DNA of 64,000 nt from Ralstonia sp. UBA689 (GCF_002298975.1 NZ_DBMV01000010.1:144830-208829), one strand, 5' to 3'. Positions 17,633 through 27,647 are shown, numbered from the stretch's first letter. A program made the numbers and translations. The notes: generated by a model from the sequence alone, not told the origin.

Positions 17633-18958
17633 CTAATGCAGCTTGACCCGCGGATTCGTCTTGCTGCGCAGCCAGTGCGTCACGGTATCGAGCGACATGC
17701 GCACCCAGCCGTGCAGCGCCAGTACGTGCATCCGATACAGCGACGTGTACATCAGCCGCGCCATGAGGCCCTCGATAAACATCGAGCCACCGATCAACCC
17801 GCCCATCAGGCTGCCCACCGCGCTGAAATGGCCGAGCGAGACGAGCGAGCCCAGATCCTGGAAGGCGAACAGCTCGACCGGCTTGCCGTCCAGGCGACGG
17901 CGCAAAGCGTTGTACAGGTAGGTGGCCTGCTGGTGCGCTGCCTGCGCACGCGGCGGCACGCTCATCTGCTTCTCGGGCCACGGGCAGCTTGCGCAGTCGC
18001 CAAAGGCGTAGATGGCATCGTCGCCTTCCACCTGCAGCGTCCGCGAGACGACGACCTGCCCCAGCTTGTTGACCGGCAGCCCCAGCTCGCCCAGCACCGA
18101 AGGCGCACGGATGCCCGCCGCCCACACGGTCAGGTCGGCCGGGATGGACTTGCCGCTGGCCGTATTGACGGCGTTGGCGGTGACCTCCGTCACACGCTCG
18201 CCGGTGATGACGTCCACATTCAGCTTGTGCAGCAGCTTGGTGGTTTCGGCCGACACGCGCTCGGAAAGCACGGGCAGGATGCGCGACCCACCCTCGATCA
18301 GGTGGATGCGGATGTCACGGCGCGGGTCCAGCTTGTGCAGCCCATACGCTGCCAGCACGTGCGCGGTGTTACGGAGTTCGGCCGACAGCTCCACACCCGT
18401 GGCGCCCGCGCCGACGATGGCGACATCCACCTGCGGCCCGGCATCGCCCACGCGGTTCTGCGCGCGCATGCAGGCCGAAATCAGCTTGCGGCGGAAGCGC
18501 TCGGCCTGCTGCGCCGTGTCCAATGCAATGGCATGCTCAGCCGCTCCCGGCACGCCGAAGAAATGCGTCACGCTGCCGATGGAGAGCACCAGCACGTCGT
18601 AGCCAATGGCACGTTCGGGCAGCACCTCGGTGCCATCGGCATCGAGGCAACCGGAGACGGTGACCGACTTGGTGGCGCGGTCGAGCGCCTTCAGTTCGCC
18701 CTGCTGGAACTCGAAGCCGTGCCAGCGTGCCTGCGCGGCGTATTCGAGCTGGTGGGTATTCGGGTCCATGCTGCCGGCAGCGACTTCATGCAGCAGCGGT
18801 TTCCAGATATGCGTCGGGTTGCGGTCGACCAGGACGACCTGTGCCGCACCGCGCTTGCCGAGCTTGTCGCCCAGCCGCGTCGCCAGTTCCAGCCCGCCGG
18901 CACCGCCACCGACCACCACAATGCGCGGCCCACCCGCGCTATCCGCCTGCGCTGCCAT
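17633..18958 (-). CDS. Type II NADH dehydrogenase-like FAD oxidoreductase
   Basis: A 441-aa membrane-associated flavoprotein. It has two dinucleotide folds: PRIVVVGGGAGGLELATRLGDK for FAD and VDVAIVGAGATGVELSAELRN for NADH. AGIRAPSVLGELGLP and YAFGDCASCP complete the NDH-2 signature. The C-terminal about 70 residues (LMGGLIGGSMFIEGLMARLMYTSLYRMHVLALHG) form the hydrophobic membrane anchor. It would pass electrons from NADH to quinone without proton pumping. The start at 18958 follows AGAGGAGAAACAC. Confidence 0.93.
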   Translation of the reverse strand: MAAQADSAGGPRIVVVGGGAGGLELATRLGDKLGKRGAAQVVLVDRNPTHIWKPLLHEVAAGSMDPNTHQLEYAAQARWHGFEFQQGELKALDRATKSVTVSGCLDADGTEVLPERAIGYDVLVLSIGSVTHFFGVPGAAEHAIALDTAQQAERFRRKLISACMRAQNRVGDAGPQVDVAIVGAGATGVELSAELRNTAHVLAAYGLHKLDPRRDIRIHLIEGGSRILPVLSERVSAETTKLLHKLNVDVITGERVTEVTANAVNTASGKSIPADLTVWAAGIRAPSVLGELGLPVNKLGQVVVSRTLQVEGDDAIYAFGDCASCPWPEKQMSVPPRAQAAHQQATYLYNALRRRLDGKPVELFAFQDLGSLVSLGHFSAVGSLMGGLIGGSMFIEGLMARLMYTSLYRMHVLALHGWVRMSLDTVTHWLRSKTNPRVKLH

Positions 18959-19146
18959 GTGTTTCTCCTCTGAATGCTCGGAATCACGTGATCGTTCAGA
19001 TGCAGTCTGCTGCAACGCAAAACGCGCCGCAACCCCGGGCCGCCAGATATGACAGATCATCCGAAGTGCATGCCACAGCCATTCGCAGCCTGCCTTGGCA
19101 AGAAAAGGCGCGCCACACCTTGTGGAACGGACAGGCCGTCACGGCA

Positions 19147-21963
19147 TCAGTGGGCTTCTTCCCAGTTGGCGCCCACGCCCACTTCGGCGACCAGCGGCAC
19201 ACGCAGCGTTGCTACGCCGCACATCAGTTCCGGCAGGCGCTCGCGCACCGCGCCCAGTTCATCCTGGGGGACTTCCAGCACCAGTTCATCGTGCACCTGC
19301 ATGACTAGGCGCGCGCGCATGGCCTCGGCTTCCAGCCAGCCCTGCACGGCCAACATGGAGAGCTTGATCAGGTCCGCCGCCGTGCCCTGCATGGGCGCGT
19401 TGATGGCGGCGCGCTCTGCAGCCTGCCGGCGGGGGCCGTTGCCGCCGTTGATATCGGGCAGCCACAAGCGGCGTCCGAAGGCCGTCTCCACGTAGCCGCG
19501 CTCGCGCGCGGTCTGGCGTGTCTCGTCCATATAGCGCGCGGCGCCGGGGTAGCGGGCGAAATAGCGGTCGATGTAGAGCTTGGCGGCATCGCGGCCGATG
19601 CCGAGGTTGCTCGCCAGCCCGAACGCGCTCATGCCGTAGATCAGGCCGAAGTTGATGACCTTGGCAACGCGCCGCTGGTCAGCGGTCACCTCCAGGGGCG
19701 TGACGCTGAAGACTTCAGCGGCAGTCGCGCGGTGCACATCCTGGCCTTCCTGGAACGCACGCATCAGGCCTTCGTCCTGCGACAGATGGGCCATGATGCG
19801 CAACTCGATCTGCGAATAGTCGGCCGAGACGATGACGCTACCCTCGGGCGCGATGAAGGCTTCACGAATGCGCCGCCCTTCTTCCGTGCGCACCGGAATG
19901 TTCTGCAGGTTCGGATCGGTCGAGGCCAGACGCCCCGTCACGGCGGTGGCCTGACCGTAGGTGGTATGGACCCGACCTGTACGCGGGTTCACCATCTTCG
20001 GCAGCTTGTCGGTGTAGGTGGACTTGAGCTTGGCCAAGCCCCGGTAGTCGAGCAGCAGCTTGGGCAGCGGGTAGTCCTCTGCCAGCTTCTGCAGTACCTC
20101 TTCGTCGGTCGACGGCGCGCCGCTGGCGGTCTTCTTGATGATCGGCAACTTCAACTGGTTGAAGAAGATCTCGCCGATCTGCTTGGGAGAATTCAGATTG
20201 AACGGCTGGCCTGCCAGCGCGTGGGCCTGCTCTTCCAGTTGCAGCAGGCGCTGGCCCAGCTCGGCACTCTGCCTGGCAAGGCGTTCGCCATCGACCAGCA
20301 CGCCATTGCGCTCCATCTTCTGCAGCACGATCGAGGTGGGCATCTCGATCTGCTTGTAGACGTAGTCGAGCTTGTCGTCGGCGGCCACCTTAGGGTACAG
20401 CGCACGATGCAGGCGCAGCGTGATGTCCGCATCCTCGGCGGCGTATTCGGTGGCGCGATCGAGCGGCACTTCATCAAAGCCGATCTGCGATGCACCCTTG
20501 CCGCACACCTCTTCGTAGGTGATGGTCTTGAGGTGCAGCACGCGTTCGGCCAGAGCATCCATGCCGTGATTGCGGTGGGATTCAAGCACGTACGATTGCA
20601 GCATCGTGTCGTGCTCAATGCCGCGCAGCGCGATGCCGTGGTTGGCGAACACGTGCGCGTCGTATTTCAGATGCTGGCCGACCTTCTTGCACGCGTCGTC
20701 TTCGAGCCAGGTCTTCATGCGTGCGAGCACGGTATCGCGCGAGAGTTGCGCGGCACCATCGAGCCCCGCCACGTCCGGGCCGCGATGCGCAACCGGGATG
20801 TAGCACGCCTGCCCCGGCGTGACCGACAGCGAAATGCCGACCAGTTGCGCCTGCATCGGGTCAATCGACGTTGTCTCAGTATCGATGCAGACGAGGTCCA
20901 CCTCGTCCAGCAACTGCATCCACGATTCGAGCTGAGCCTCAGTGATGACGGTCTCGTATTTGACCTCGGCGGGAGCGGCCTCCGCGTCGAACAGGCTGGC
21001 CTGGGCCTGCTGCTGCGCAGCGGCCTCGCCGGCGTAATTCTTGACGGGCGTCGCGGCCTTGCGTGCGGCACCCACGCTGCGCGTGTCGGGCAGCGCCTCG
21101 CCAGAGGCCTCGCGCAGCCAGGTCTTGAAGCCGTAGCGGCTGAAGAAATCGACGAGCTTCGATTTATCTTCACCTCCGTCGACCAGCGCGTCGAACGTGG
21201 GCACTTCCTCGGACAAATCGCAGTCGACCTTCACGGTCAGCAGCTCGCGCCCCTTGGGCAGCCAGTCGAGCGTGTTGCGCAGGTTGTCGCCCACCACCCC
21301 CTTGATCTCGCCTGCACGGGCAATGACGTTGTCGAGCGTGCCGAATTCAGTCAACCATTTCACGGCGGTCTTCGGCCCCACCTTGGGCACGCCGGGCACG
21401 TTGTCCACCGTGTCGCCGATCAACGAGAGATAGTCGACGATGCGTTCCGGCGGTACGCCAAACTTGGTCTGCACGCCGGCCGGATCGAGCGTCTCGTTCG
21501 TCATCGTGTTGACCAGCGTGACGTGCGAATTCACCAGTTGGGCAAGGTCCTTGTCGCCCGTCGAGACGATGGTTCGAACGCCTTCCCGGGTTGCCCGTTC
21601 GGCCAGCGTGCCGATCACGTCGTCAGCCTCCACGCCGTCGACCACCAGGATGGGCCAGCCCAGCGCGCGCACGGCTTCGTGGATGGGCTCGATCTGCGCG
21701 CGCAGATCGTCGGGCATCGGAGCGCGATGCTCCTTGTAGGCGGGATACATCTCGTCGCGGAACGTCTTGCCTTTAGCGTCGAAAACGCAAGCGCTATACT
21801 TGGCCGGGTAGTCGTTGCGCAGCTTGCGCAGCATGTTCACGATGCCGTAGATGGCCCCCGTAGGAAACCCTTCTCCATTACGCAAGTCGGGCAGTGCGTG
21901 ATAAGCACGGTACAAATAACTCGAGCCATCGACGAGCAACAGCGTTTCTTGACTTTGCGACAT
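19147..21963 (-). CDS. polA: DNA polymerase I
   Basis: Repair and Okazaki-fragment polymerase of 938 aa. The N-terminal 5'-nuclease domain starts LLLVDGSSYLYRAYHALPDLR and includes VSTGDKDLAQLV and LIGDTVDNVPGVPKVGPKTA. The 3'-5' exonuclease domain retains its metal-binding CIDTETTSID and YAAEDADIT. The polymerase domain has SADYSQIELRIMAHLS, KVINFGLIYGMSAFGL and MQVHDELVLEVP. The start MSQSQE at 21963 is four bases from the annotated start of the divergent LOG gene, so the polA promoter must lie within the first codons of its neighbour, or that neighbour starts later. Confidence 0.97.
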   Translation of the reverse strand: MSQSQETLLLVDGSSYLYRAYHALPDLRNGEGFPTGAIYGIVNMLRKLRNDYPAKYSACVFDAKGKTFRDEMYPAYKEHRAPMPDDLRAQIEPIHEAVRALGWPILVVDGVEADDVIGTLAERATREGVRTIVSTGDKDLAQLVNSHVTLVNTMTNETLDPAGVQTKFGVPPERIVDYLSLIGDTVDNVPGVPKVGPKTAVKWLTEFGTLDNVIARAGEIKGVVGDNLRNTLDWLPKGRELLTVKVDCDLSEEVPTFDALVDGGEDKSKLVDFFSRYGFKTWLREASGEALPDTRSVGAARKAATPVKNYAGEAAAQQQAQASLFDAEAAPAEVKYETVITEAQLESWMQLLDEVDLVCIDTETTSIDPMQAQLVGISLSVTPGQACYIPVAHRGPDVAGLDGAAQLSRDTVLARMKTWLEDDACKKVGQHLKYDAHVFANHGIALRGIEHDTMLQSYVLESHRNHGMDALAERVLHLKTITYEEVCGKGASQIGFDEVPLDRATEYAAEDADITLRLHRALYPKVAADDKLDYVYKQIEMPTSIVLQKMERNGVLVDGERLARQSAELGQRLLQLEEQAHALAGQPFNLNSPKQIGEIFFNQLKLPIIKKTASGAPSTDEEVLQKLAEDYPLPKLLLDYRGLAKLKSTYTDKLPKMVNPRTGRVHTTYGQATAVTGRLASTDPNLQNIPVRTEEGRRIREAFIAPEGSVIVSADYSQIELRIMAHLSQDEGLMRAFQEGQDVHRATAAEVFSVTPLEVTADQRRVAKVINFGLIYGMSAFGLASNLGIGRDAAKLYIDRYFARYPGAARYMDETRQTARERGYVETAFGRRLWLPDINGGNGPRRQAAERAAINAPMQGTAADLIKLSMLAVQGWLEAEAMRARLVMQVHDELVLEVPQDELGAVRERLPELMCGVATLRVPLVAEVGVGANWEEAH

Positions 21964-21967
21964 TCCC

Positions 21968-22879
21968 ATGGACTCTAATGTGACTGGAACGCCCGAGGGC
22001 GTTTCCAACAATGGCGGCGCCGCAGAAGGCGGCGTGGCGAAGCAGGCTGCTGACGTGTCTGCGGCCGACATGGACGTCAACGTGACGGTGGGCGCGGACC
22101 GTCCGGTGGAGATTGCCTCCGCCAAATCCGACGCCGCACACGGCCGCACCGACCGCAAGATGATCCCCAGCCTGCGAGCACTCGCCGACGAGGAACGCGC
22201 CACCGCAAAGAAAGCGCGCGCCTCCTGGCAGATGTTCACGATTATGGCAGAGTTCATTGAGGCGACCGAGTACCTCTCGGAGATCCGTCCGGCCGTCTCG
22301 ATCTACGGCAGCGCGCGCCTGCGCGAGGATTCCCCTTACTATGAGCGCACCATCGAAATCGCCCGCCTATTCTCGGACGCGGGCTTCGCCGTCATCTCCG
22401 GCGGCGGCCCCGGCATCATGGAAGCGGCCAACAAGGGCGCGCACAGCGGCAAGTCGGCCAGCGTGGGCCTGAACATCGAACTGCCGCACGAGCAGCAGGG
22501 CAATCCGTATCAGGACATCTCGATGCGCTTTCGCCATTTCTTCACGCGCAAGGTCACCTTCGTGAAGAACTCCGATGCGTTCATCGTCATGCCGGGCGGC
22601 TTCGGCACGCTGGACGAGTTGGCCGAGGTGCTCACGCTCGTCCAGACCGGCAAATCACGCAGCGTGCCAGTGGTGATGTTCGGCAGCCGCTTCTGGAAGG
22701 GCCTGCTCGACTGGTTCCGCTATACATTGCTTCCCATGGGCCTGATTGCCGAGCACGATCTGGACATCATGCGCATCGTCGACGAGCCCAAGGACGCGCT
22801 CGACGCTGTCTACGAGTTCTACGAGAAGCGCGAAGGCACCTCGCCGATTCCGCCCAAGGAAGAGATGTTCTACCTGTGA
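21968..22879 (+). CDS. LOG-family protein (TIGR00730-type)
   Basis: A Rossmann-fold protein of up to 303 aa. The family motifs are SGGGPGIMEAANKGAH and MPGGFGTLDELAE, the latter being the PGGxGTxxE site. LOG proteins are cytokinin-activating phosphoribohydrolases in plants and some bacteria, and nucleotide 5'-monophosphate hydrolases in others; the natural substrate here is unknown. The first about 64 residues are low-complexity (Gly/Ala/Asp-rich). The start at 21968 would put it four bases from the divergent polA start, so ATGs at 22070 or 22160 are plausible true starts. Confidence 0.85.
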   Translation: MDSNVTGTPEGVSNNGGAAEGGVAKQAADVSAADMDVNVTVGADRPVEIASAKSDAAHGRTDRKMIPSLRALADEERATAKKARASWQMFTIMAEFIEATEYLSEIRPAVSIYGSARLREDSPYYERTIEIARLFSDAGFAVISGGGPGIMEAANKGAHSGKSASVGLNIELPHEQQGNPYQDISMRFRHFFTRKVTFVKNSDAFIVMPGGFGTLDELAEVLTLVQTGKSRSVPVVMFGSRFWKGLLDWFRYTLLPMGLIAEHDLDIMRIVDEPKDALDAVYEFYEKREGTSPIPPKEEMFYL

Positions 22880-22962
22880 CGATCGACGGCTTCCGGATGG
22901 ACGATGGCGAGGGGTTCCGACTGTTAGAATGCACGTTTCCGGATCACTCGCTGGAGTCCATC

Positions 22963-23385
22963 ATGGATTCGCTGCTTCACCCGCCCTCCGCCCCCCGCCT
23001 CGCCAGCATCGCGCTCCTGATGCGCCACGCAGGGCTGGCCGCGGGCGCCGTCTTTTGCCTGGCCCTGCCCGCGCACGCTGAAGTGACGCAGGACAGCGCC
23101 GGCCTGGACCTGCCCGACGTCAAGGCCATCAACAACCAGCCGATCGCCAAGCCGACCAAGGGCGCGATCCACAACGCGCCAGTCAAGCCGAGCTTCGAAT
23201 ACCGCGACAACGACGGCACGCAGGTCGAGGAATACCGTTTCCAGAAGGGCCAGGCGCCGGACATCTATGTCAAATCGGGCATGGGTACGTCCTACAATTT
23301 GAGCAAACCCGAAGACAGCTCGCCGCGCATCCGTGAGCGCGGCGACATCGACCGCGTACCCTCGGTCAACGTCCTGAAGTTCTGA
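22963..23385 (+). CDS. DUF2782 family exported protein
   Basis: A 140-aa protein with an N-terminal signal peptide ending in CLALPAHA, then the DUF2782 core (VEEYRFQKGQAPDIYVKSGMGTSYNLSKPED). It should be periplasmic or envelope-associated; no function is established. The ATG at 22963 has CTGGAGT eight bases upstream. A GTG at 22876 overlapping the LOG stop would add 29 residues that do not look like a signal. A TTAGAAT -10-like box lies at 22924-22929. It is followed 81 bp later by thrB, a pairing common in Burkholderiales. Confidence 0.85.
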   Translation: MDSLLHPPSAPRLASIALLMRHAGLAAGAVFCLALPAHAEVTQDSAGLDLPDVKAINNQPIAKPTKGAIHNAPVKPSFEYRDNDGTQVEEYRFQKGQAPDIYVKSGMGTSYNLSKPEDSSPRIRERGDIDRVPSVNVLKF

Positions 23386-23466
23386 ACGCAACGCTCGCAG
23401 GGCGTGCCGGCGCGGCAACACGCGCTTGCCGCGCCTTTTCTTTCACCCGTTTCCCTTTTCTGAAGC

Positions 23467-24471
23467 ATGGCTGTTTTCACCCCGGTCTCCGACGCCGAGA
23501 TCTCCCTCTGGCTGGATCAATACGATGTGGGCACCGCTCGCGCGTTTCGCGGCATTCCCTCCGGGATCGAAAACTCCAACTTCTTCCTGACTACGGAAAA
23601 GGATGGTCAGACACATGAATACGTCGTCACGCTGTTCGAGCGCCTGACCTTCGAGCAACTGCCGTTCTACCTGTATCTGATGCGGTACCTGGCGCAGCAC
23701 GGCATCAGCGTGCCGGCGCCGATTCCGGGGCGCGACGGCGAAATCCTGCGCATGCTCAAGGGCAAACCGGCGACCATCGTGACGCGCCTGGCCGGCCGTT
23801 CCAACCTGGCGCCGACGGTATCTGAATGCGCCATCGTCGGCGACATGCTCGCGCGCATGCACCTGGCCGGACGCGACTACCCGCGCCACCAGCCCAACCT
23901 GCGCAGCCTGCCTTGGTGGAACGAGGTGGTGCCCGACGTGGTGCCCTTCGTGCACGGCGACACCCGCACGCTGCTGGAAAACGAACTCGCGCATCAGCAA
24001 CGCTTCTTCGCCAGCACCGACTACGCTGCGTTGCCCGAGGGCCCATGCCATTGCGACCTCTTCCGTGACAACGTGCTGTTCGAACCGGCAGCCGATGGCC
24101 ACCCGGAGCGCTTGGGCGGCTTCTTCGATTTCTACTTCGCAGGCGTCGACAAATGGCTGTTCGACGTGGCGGTGACAGTCAACGACTGGTGCATCGACCT
24201 TGCCACCGGCGTGCTCGATGCCGAGCGCGCACGTGCCATGCTGCACGCCTATCACGCCGTGCGCCCCTTTACCGATGCCGAAACGAGGCACTGGCAGGAC
24301 ATGCTGCGCGCGGCGGCCTACCGCTTCTGGGTATCGCGCCTGTGGGATTTCTATCTGCCGCGCGATGCCGAACTGCTCAAGCCGCATGACCCGACCCACT
24401 TCGAGCGCGTGCTGCGCGAGCGGGTGCGGGCCGATGGGCTGACTCTGGATCTCCCCCAACCATGCAACTGA
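23467..24471 (+). CDS. thrB: Homoserine kinase (APH-fold type II)
   Basis: Phosphorylates L-homoserine for threonine synthesis. It has 334 aa and the aminoglycoside-phosphotransferase fold rather than the GHMP fold of E. coli ThrB. Visible motifs are the N-terminal GIPSGIENSNFFL and YVVTLFERL, the catalytic loop CHCDLFRDNVLF (near residues 195-206) and the metal-binding FFDFYFAGVDKWLFDVAV. The last ten bases overlap the start of the BPSS1780-family gene, implying coupling. Confidence 0.95.
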   Translation: MAVFTPVSDAEISLWLDQYDVGTARAFRGIPSGIENSNFFLTTEKDGQTHEYVVTLFERLTFEQLPFYLYLMRYLAQHGISVPAPIPGRDGEILRMLKGKPATIVTRLAGRSNLAPTVSECAIVGDMLARMHLAGRDYPRHQPNLRSLPWWNEVVPDVVPFVHGDTRTLLENELAHQQRFFASTDYAALPEGPCHCDLFRDNVLFEPAADGHPERLGGFFDFYFAGVDKWLFDVAVTVNDWCIDLATGVLDAERARAMLHAYHAVRPFTDAETRHWQDMLRAAAYRFWVSRLWDFYLPRDAELLKPHDPTHFERVLRERVRADGLTLDLPQPCN

Positions 24472-25259
24472 TCGAAGTCTCCGGCAAGCAGGGTTACGTC
24501 TGGCTGCGCCAGGGTGCGTGGCTGTTCCGCAAGAACCCCATCGGGTTCCTGTTGCTGCTGTTCATCTACCTGTTTGCCGTCAACCTGCTGATGCTGCTGA
24601 TGCCGCCCATCGGTGTGTTCGCGATCCTGCTGCTGAACCCGGCCATCTTCGTCGGCTTCATGTCGGCGTGCCGCGATACGGTGGCGGGCAAGCGCATCGG
24701 CCCGACGTCGCTCATTGCGGGCTTCCGCTCATACGGCAAGGACGCGATGCGCGGGCTGCTGAAGCTGGGCGGGATCTACGGCGTGCTGGTGCTGGTCGTC
24801 AGCGGCATCCTGATGACGCTGGTCGATGTCGATACGCTGATGACGGTGGTCAGCGACAAGCCGCTCACCACCGACGCCATCCGCGAGTTCTATCTGGCCA
24901 TGGTCATGGGCTCGGTGCTGTACATCCCGGTGGCGGTGCTGTTCTGGTTTGCGCCGCTGCTGGTAGCCTGGCACGGCATTCCGGTGGGCAAGGCGCTGTT
25001 CTTCAGCTGGATGGCCGTGTGGCGCAACCGCGCGGCGTTCATCCTGTACGGTGCGCTGTTCGCAATCCTGCTGATCGCGATACCTCTGTTCATCGACGCG
25101 CTGTTTGCATCGAGTGGCGCCAACAACATTGCGCCGCTGATCGCCACACCGTACCGGATTCTGGTGATGGCGGTGCTGTACTGCTCGTTCTATGCCACCT
25201 ACCGCGGCTGCTTCAACGTGACGCAAGCCGCCGGCCAGGCCACCGACACGACGGCCTGA
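24462..25259 (+). CDS. BPSS1780 family membrane protein
   Basis: A 265-aa inner-membrane protein with five or six hydrophobic stretches, beginning MQLIEVSGKQGYVWLRQGAWLFRKNP, which is the family's typical N-terminus. Function is unknown; the family is mostly confined to Burkholderiales and nearby groups. It overlaps the 3' end of thrB by ten bases and converges on uvrD 24 bp later. A CCCGATC/GATCGGG inverted repeat (25271-25297) lies in the junction but lacks a clean T run. Confidence 0.88.
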   Translation: MQLIEVSGKQGYVWLRQGAWLFRKNPIGFLLLLFIYLFAVNLLMLLMPPIGVFAILLLNPAIFVGFMSACRDTVAGKRIGPTSLIAGFRSYGKDAMRGLLKLGGIYGVLVLVVSGILMTLVDVDTLMTVVSDKPLTTDAIREFYLAMVMGSVLYIPVAVLFWFAPLLVAWHGIPVGKALFFSWMAVWRNRAAFILYGALFAILLIAIPLFIDALFASSGANNIAPLIATPYRILVMAVLYCSFYATYRGCFNVTQAAGQATDTTA

Positions 25260-25283
25260 CCTGCACGCCGCCCCGATCGATGC

Positions 25284-27647
25284 TCAGTTGATCGGGTCCA
25301 GCTTGGCAATGCCCAGCGCCAACACCTTCGTGCCGTGGCGGTTGAACTTGATATGGGCGCGCGCCTCGGCGCCTTCACCCTCCAGCGTCGTGATGACGCC
25401 TTCCCCGAACTTGTTGTGGAACACCGACTGGCCGACGCGGAAGCCTGTTTCGGCCGCACGCTTGGCATCGGCGTAGTTCTTGCCGGTATCCATGCCGCCG
25501 GTCGGGCGGGTGCCAGTGTAGGCATCTTCGTCGCCGCGCTGCGGGCGCTTAAACCAATCATTGCCCCAGGCGCTTTCGCTCTGCGCACGGCGCGTGGCGT
25601 TGTAGCCGCTGTGCTGCGGCGTGAGCCACTTAAGCGTTTCCTCCGGCAGCTCGTCGAAGAAGCGCGAGCGGATGTGGTAGCGAATCTGGCCATGCAGCAC
25701 ACGGCTTTGCGCGAACGAAAGATAGAGCCGCTCACGTGCCCGCGTGATGGCCACGTACATCAGGCGGCGCTCCTCTTCCAGGCCGTCGGCCTCCATCTGG
25801 CTGTTTTCGTGCGGGAACAAACCCTCTTCCAGCCCAGTGATGAAGACGACGTGGAATTCCAGCCCCTTGGCCGCGTGCACCGTCATGAGCTGCACGGCGT
25901 CCTGGCCGGCTTGCGCCTGGTTGTCGCCGGCCTCCAGCGAGGCGTGCGTCAGGAAGGCAACCAGCGGGGTCATCTCGGCGGGCGTCTCGTCGGTGACGAG
26001 TTCGGAGACGGTATCGTTCTCGCCGCCCTCGATGCGGACCAGCGCGTCATGCCGCATCGGCAATGCGGTGGCGATGGCATCCACGCCGTAGCCCTCTTCG
26101 GCCACGAAAGCCTGCGCAGCGGTCACCAATTCCTGCAAGTTTTCGATGCGGTCAAGGCCTTCCTTCTCGCCCTGGTAATGCGTGATGAGGCCGCTGGCGT
26201 GGATGACGTGCTGGACAATCTCGGGCAGCGTCATCTGGCGCGTATCCGCGCGCATCTGCTCGACCAGACGCACAAAGGCCGACAGCTTCGTGCCCGCCGC
26301 GCCGGTCAGATACGGCACCGCGGCCGCCAGCGAGACGCCATAAAGCTTGGCTGCATCCTGAAGCAACTCCAACGAGCGCGCCCCAACGCCACGCGCCGGG
26401 AAGTTGACCACGCGACCGAATGCAGCATCGTTGTCCGGGTTCTCCAGCAACTGCAGATACGCCAGCGCATGTTTGATTTCCGCGCGCTCGAAGAAGCGCA
26501 GGCCGCCGTACACCTTGTAGGCGATGCCCGCCGAAAACAGCGCGTGCTCGATCACCCGCGACTGCGCGTTGCTGCGATACAGGATGGCGATTTCCGAACG
26601 CGCCGTGCCGGCGGCGATGCGGTCGCGGATCTCGTCGACGATCCAGCCGGCCTCCTGCCCATCGGTGGCGGCCTGGTAGACGCGCACGGGCTCGCCATGG
26701 CCGGCGTCGGTGCGCAGGTTCTTGCCCAGGCGGCGCGTGTTGTGCGCGATCAGGTGGTTGGCGGTATCGAGAATGTGGCCATGCGAACGGTAGTTCTGCT
26801 CCAGCTTGATGCGGTGCTCAACGCGGAATTCGCGCTCGAAGTCGACCATATTGCCGACGTTGGCACCGCGAAACGCGTAGATACTCTGATCATCATCGCC
26901 CACGGCAAAGATGGCGTTGGGCGTGACACCCGGCTCGCCCAAGCCTGCCAGGATCTTCAGCCAGGCGTACTGGAGCTTGTTCGTATCCTGGAACTCGTCG
27001 ACCAGGATGTGCTTGAAACGCCGCTGGTAATGCGTGCGGATGGCGTCGTTGTAACGTAGCAGCTCGTAGCAGCGCAGCAGCAGCTCGGCAAAGTCGACCA
27101 CGCCTTCGCGCTGGCATTGCGCGTCGTAGGCGGCATAGAGATCGGCCATGCGGCGGTCGAACTCGTTGGCGATTTCCAGGTCGCCCGCGCGCAGGCCCTG
27201 CTCCTTGGCCCCATTGATGAAGTACTGGACGTTCTTGGGCGGAAATTTCTCGTCGTCGATGTTGAGCGACTTGAGTAGGCGCTTGATGGACGAGAGTTGA
27301 TCCTGCGTATCCAGAATCTGGAAGGTCTGCGGAAGGCCGGCATCGCGGTAATGCGCGCGCAGCAGCCGGTTACACAGGCCGTGGAAGGTTCCGATCCACA
27401 TGCCGCGCGTGTTGATCGGCAGCATCGCCTGCAGGCGGGCCGTCATTTCCTTCGCCGCCTTGTTGGTAAACGTGACGGCCAGCACACCCGCCGGCGAGAC
27501 CCGCGCGCTCTGGATCAGCCAGGCGATGCGGGTGGTCAGCACGCGCGTCTTGCCGCTGCCCGCCCCCGCCAGGATCAGCGCCGATTCGTCAGGAAGCGTG
27601 ACGGCGGCGCGTTGTTCGGGGTTCAGATTGGCGAGCAGGTCGGACAT
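25284..27647 (-). CDS. uvrD: UvrD/Rep-family ATP-dependent DNA helicase
   Basis: Superfamily 1A 3'-5' helicase of 787 aa, acting in nucleotide-excision and mismatch repair or fork clearance. Motifs: the Q motif LNPEQRAAV, Walker A ILAGAGSGKTRVLTTR, motif Ia TFTNKAAKEM, Walker B ILVDEFQDTNKLQY, motif III AVGDDDQSIYAFRGA, motif IV LEQNYRS, motif V MTVHAAKGLEF and motif VI LMYVAITRARERLYLS. The length and GYNATRRAQ-type C-terminal linker favour UvrD over Rep. The start at 27647 follows AGGCTCCTCCCGC; a TATAAT box on the minus strand at 27676-27681 lies 29 bp upstream. Confidence 0.95.
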   Translation of the reverse strand: MSDLLANLNPEQRAAVTLPDESALILAGAGSGKTRVLTTRIAWLIQSARVSPAGVLAVTFTNKAAKEMTARLQAMLPINTRGMWIGTFHGLCNRLLRAHYRDAGLPQTFQILDTQDQLSSIKRLLKSLNIDDEKFPPKNVQYFINGAKEQGLRAGDLEIANEFDRRMADLYAAYDAQCQREGVVDFAELLLRCYELLRYNDAIRTHYQRRFKHILVDEFQDTNKLQYAWLKILAGLGEPGVTPNAIFAVGDDDQSIYAFRGANVGNMVDFEREFRVEHRIKLEQNYRSHGHILDTANHLIAHNTRRLGKNLRTDAGHGEPVRVYQAATDGQEAGWIVDEIRDRIAAGTARSEIAILYRSNAQSRVIEHALFSAGIAYKVYGGLRFFERAEIKHALAYLQLLENPDNDAAFGRVVNFPARGVGARSLELLQDAAKLYGVSLAAAVPYLTGAAGTKLSAFVRLVEQMRADTRQMTLPEIVQHVIHASGLITHYQGEKEGLDRIENLQELVTAAQAFVAEEGYGVDAIATALPMRHDALVRIEGGENDTVSELVTDETPAEMTPLVAFLTHASLEAGDNQAQAGQDAVQLMTVHAAKGLEFHVVFITGLEEGLFPHENSQMEADGLEEERRLMYVAITRARERLYLSFAQSRVLHGQIRYHIRSRFFDELPEETLKWLTPQHSGYNATRRAQSESAWGNDWFKRPQRGDEDAYTGTRPTGGMDTGKNYADAKRAAETGFRVGQSVFHNKFGEGVITTLEGEGAEARAHIKFNRHGTKVLALGIAKLDPIN

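Noticed and set aside
17636..21978. Two long plus-strand frames opposite the NADH dehydrogenase and polA genes
   Set aside because: Both are complementary-strand shadows of conserved genes, with repetitive Arg/Gln/His/Val content and no ribosome site.
25271..25297. Terminator between the BPSS1780 gene and uvrD
   Set aside because: CCCGATC/GATCGGG forms a stem, but there is no T run on either strand and it overlaps the uvrD stop region.
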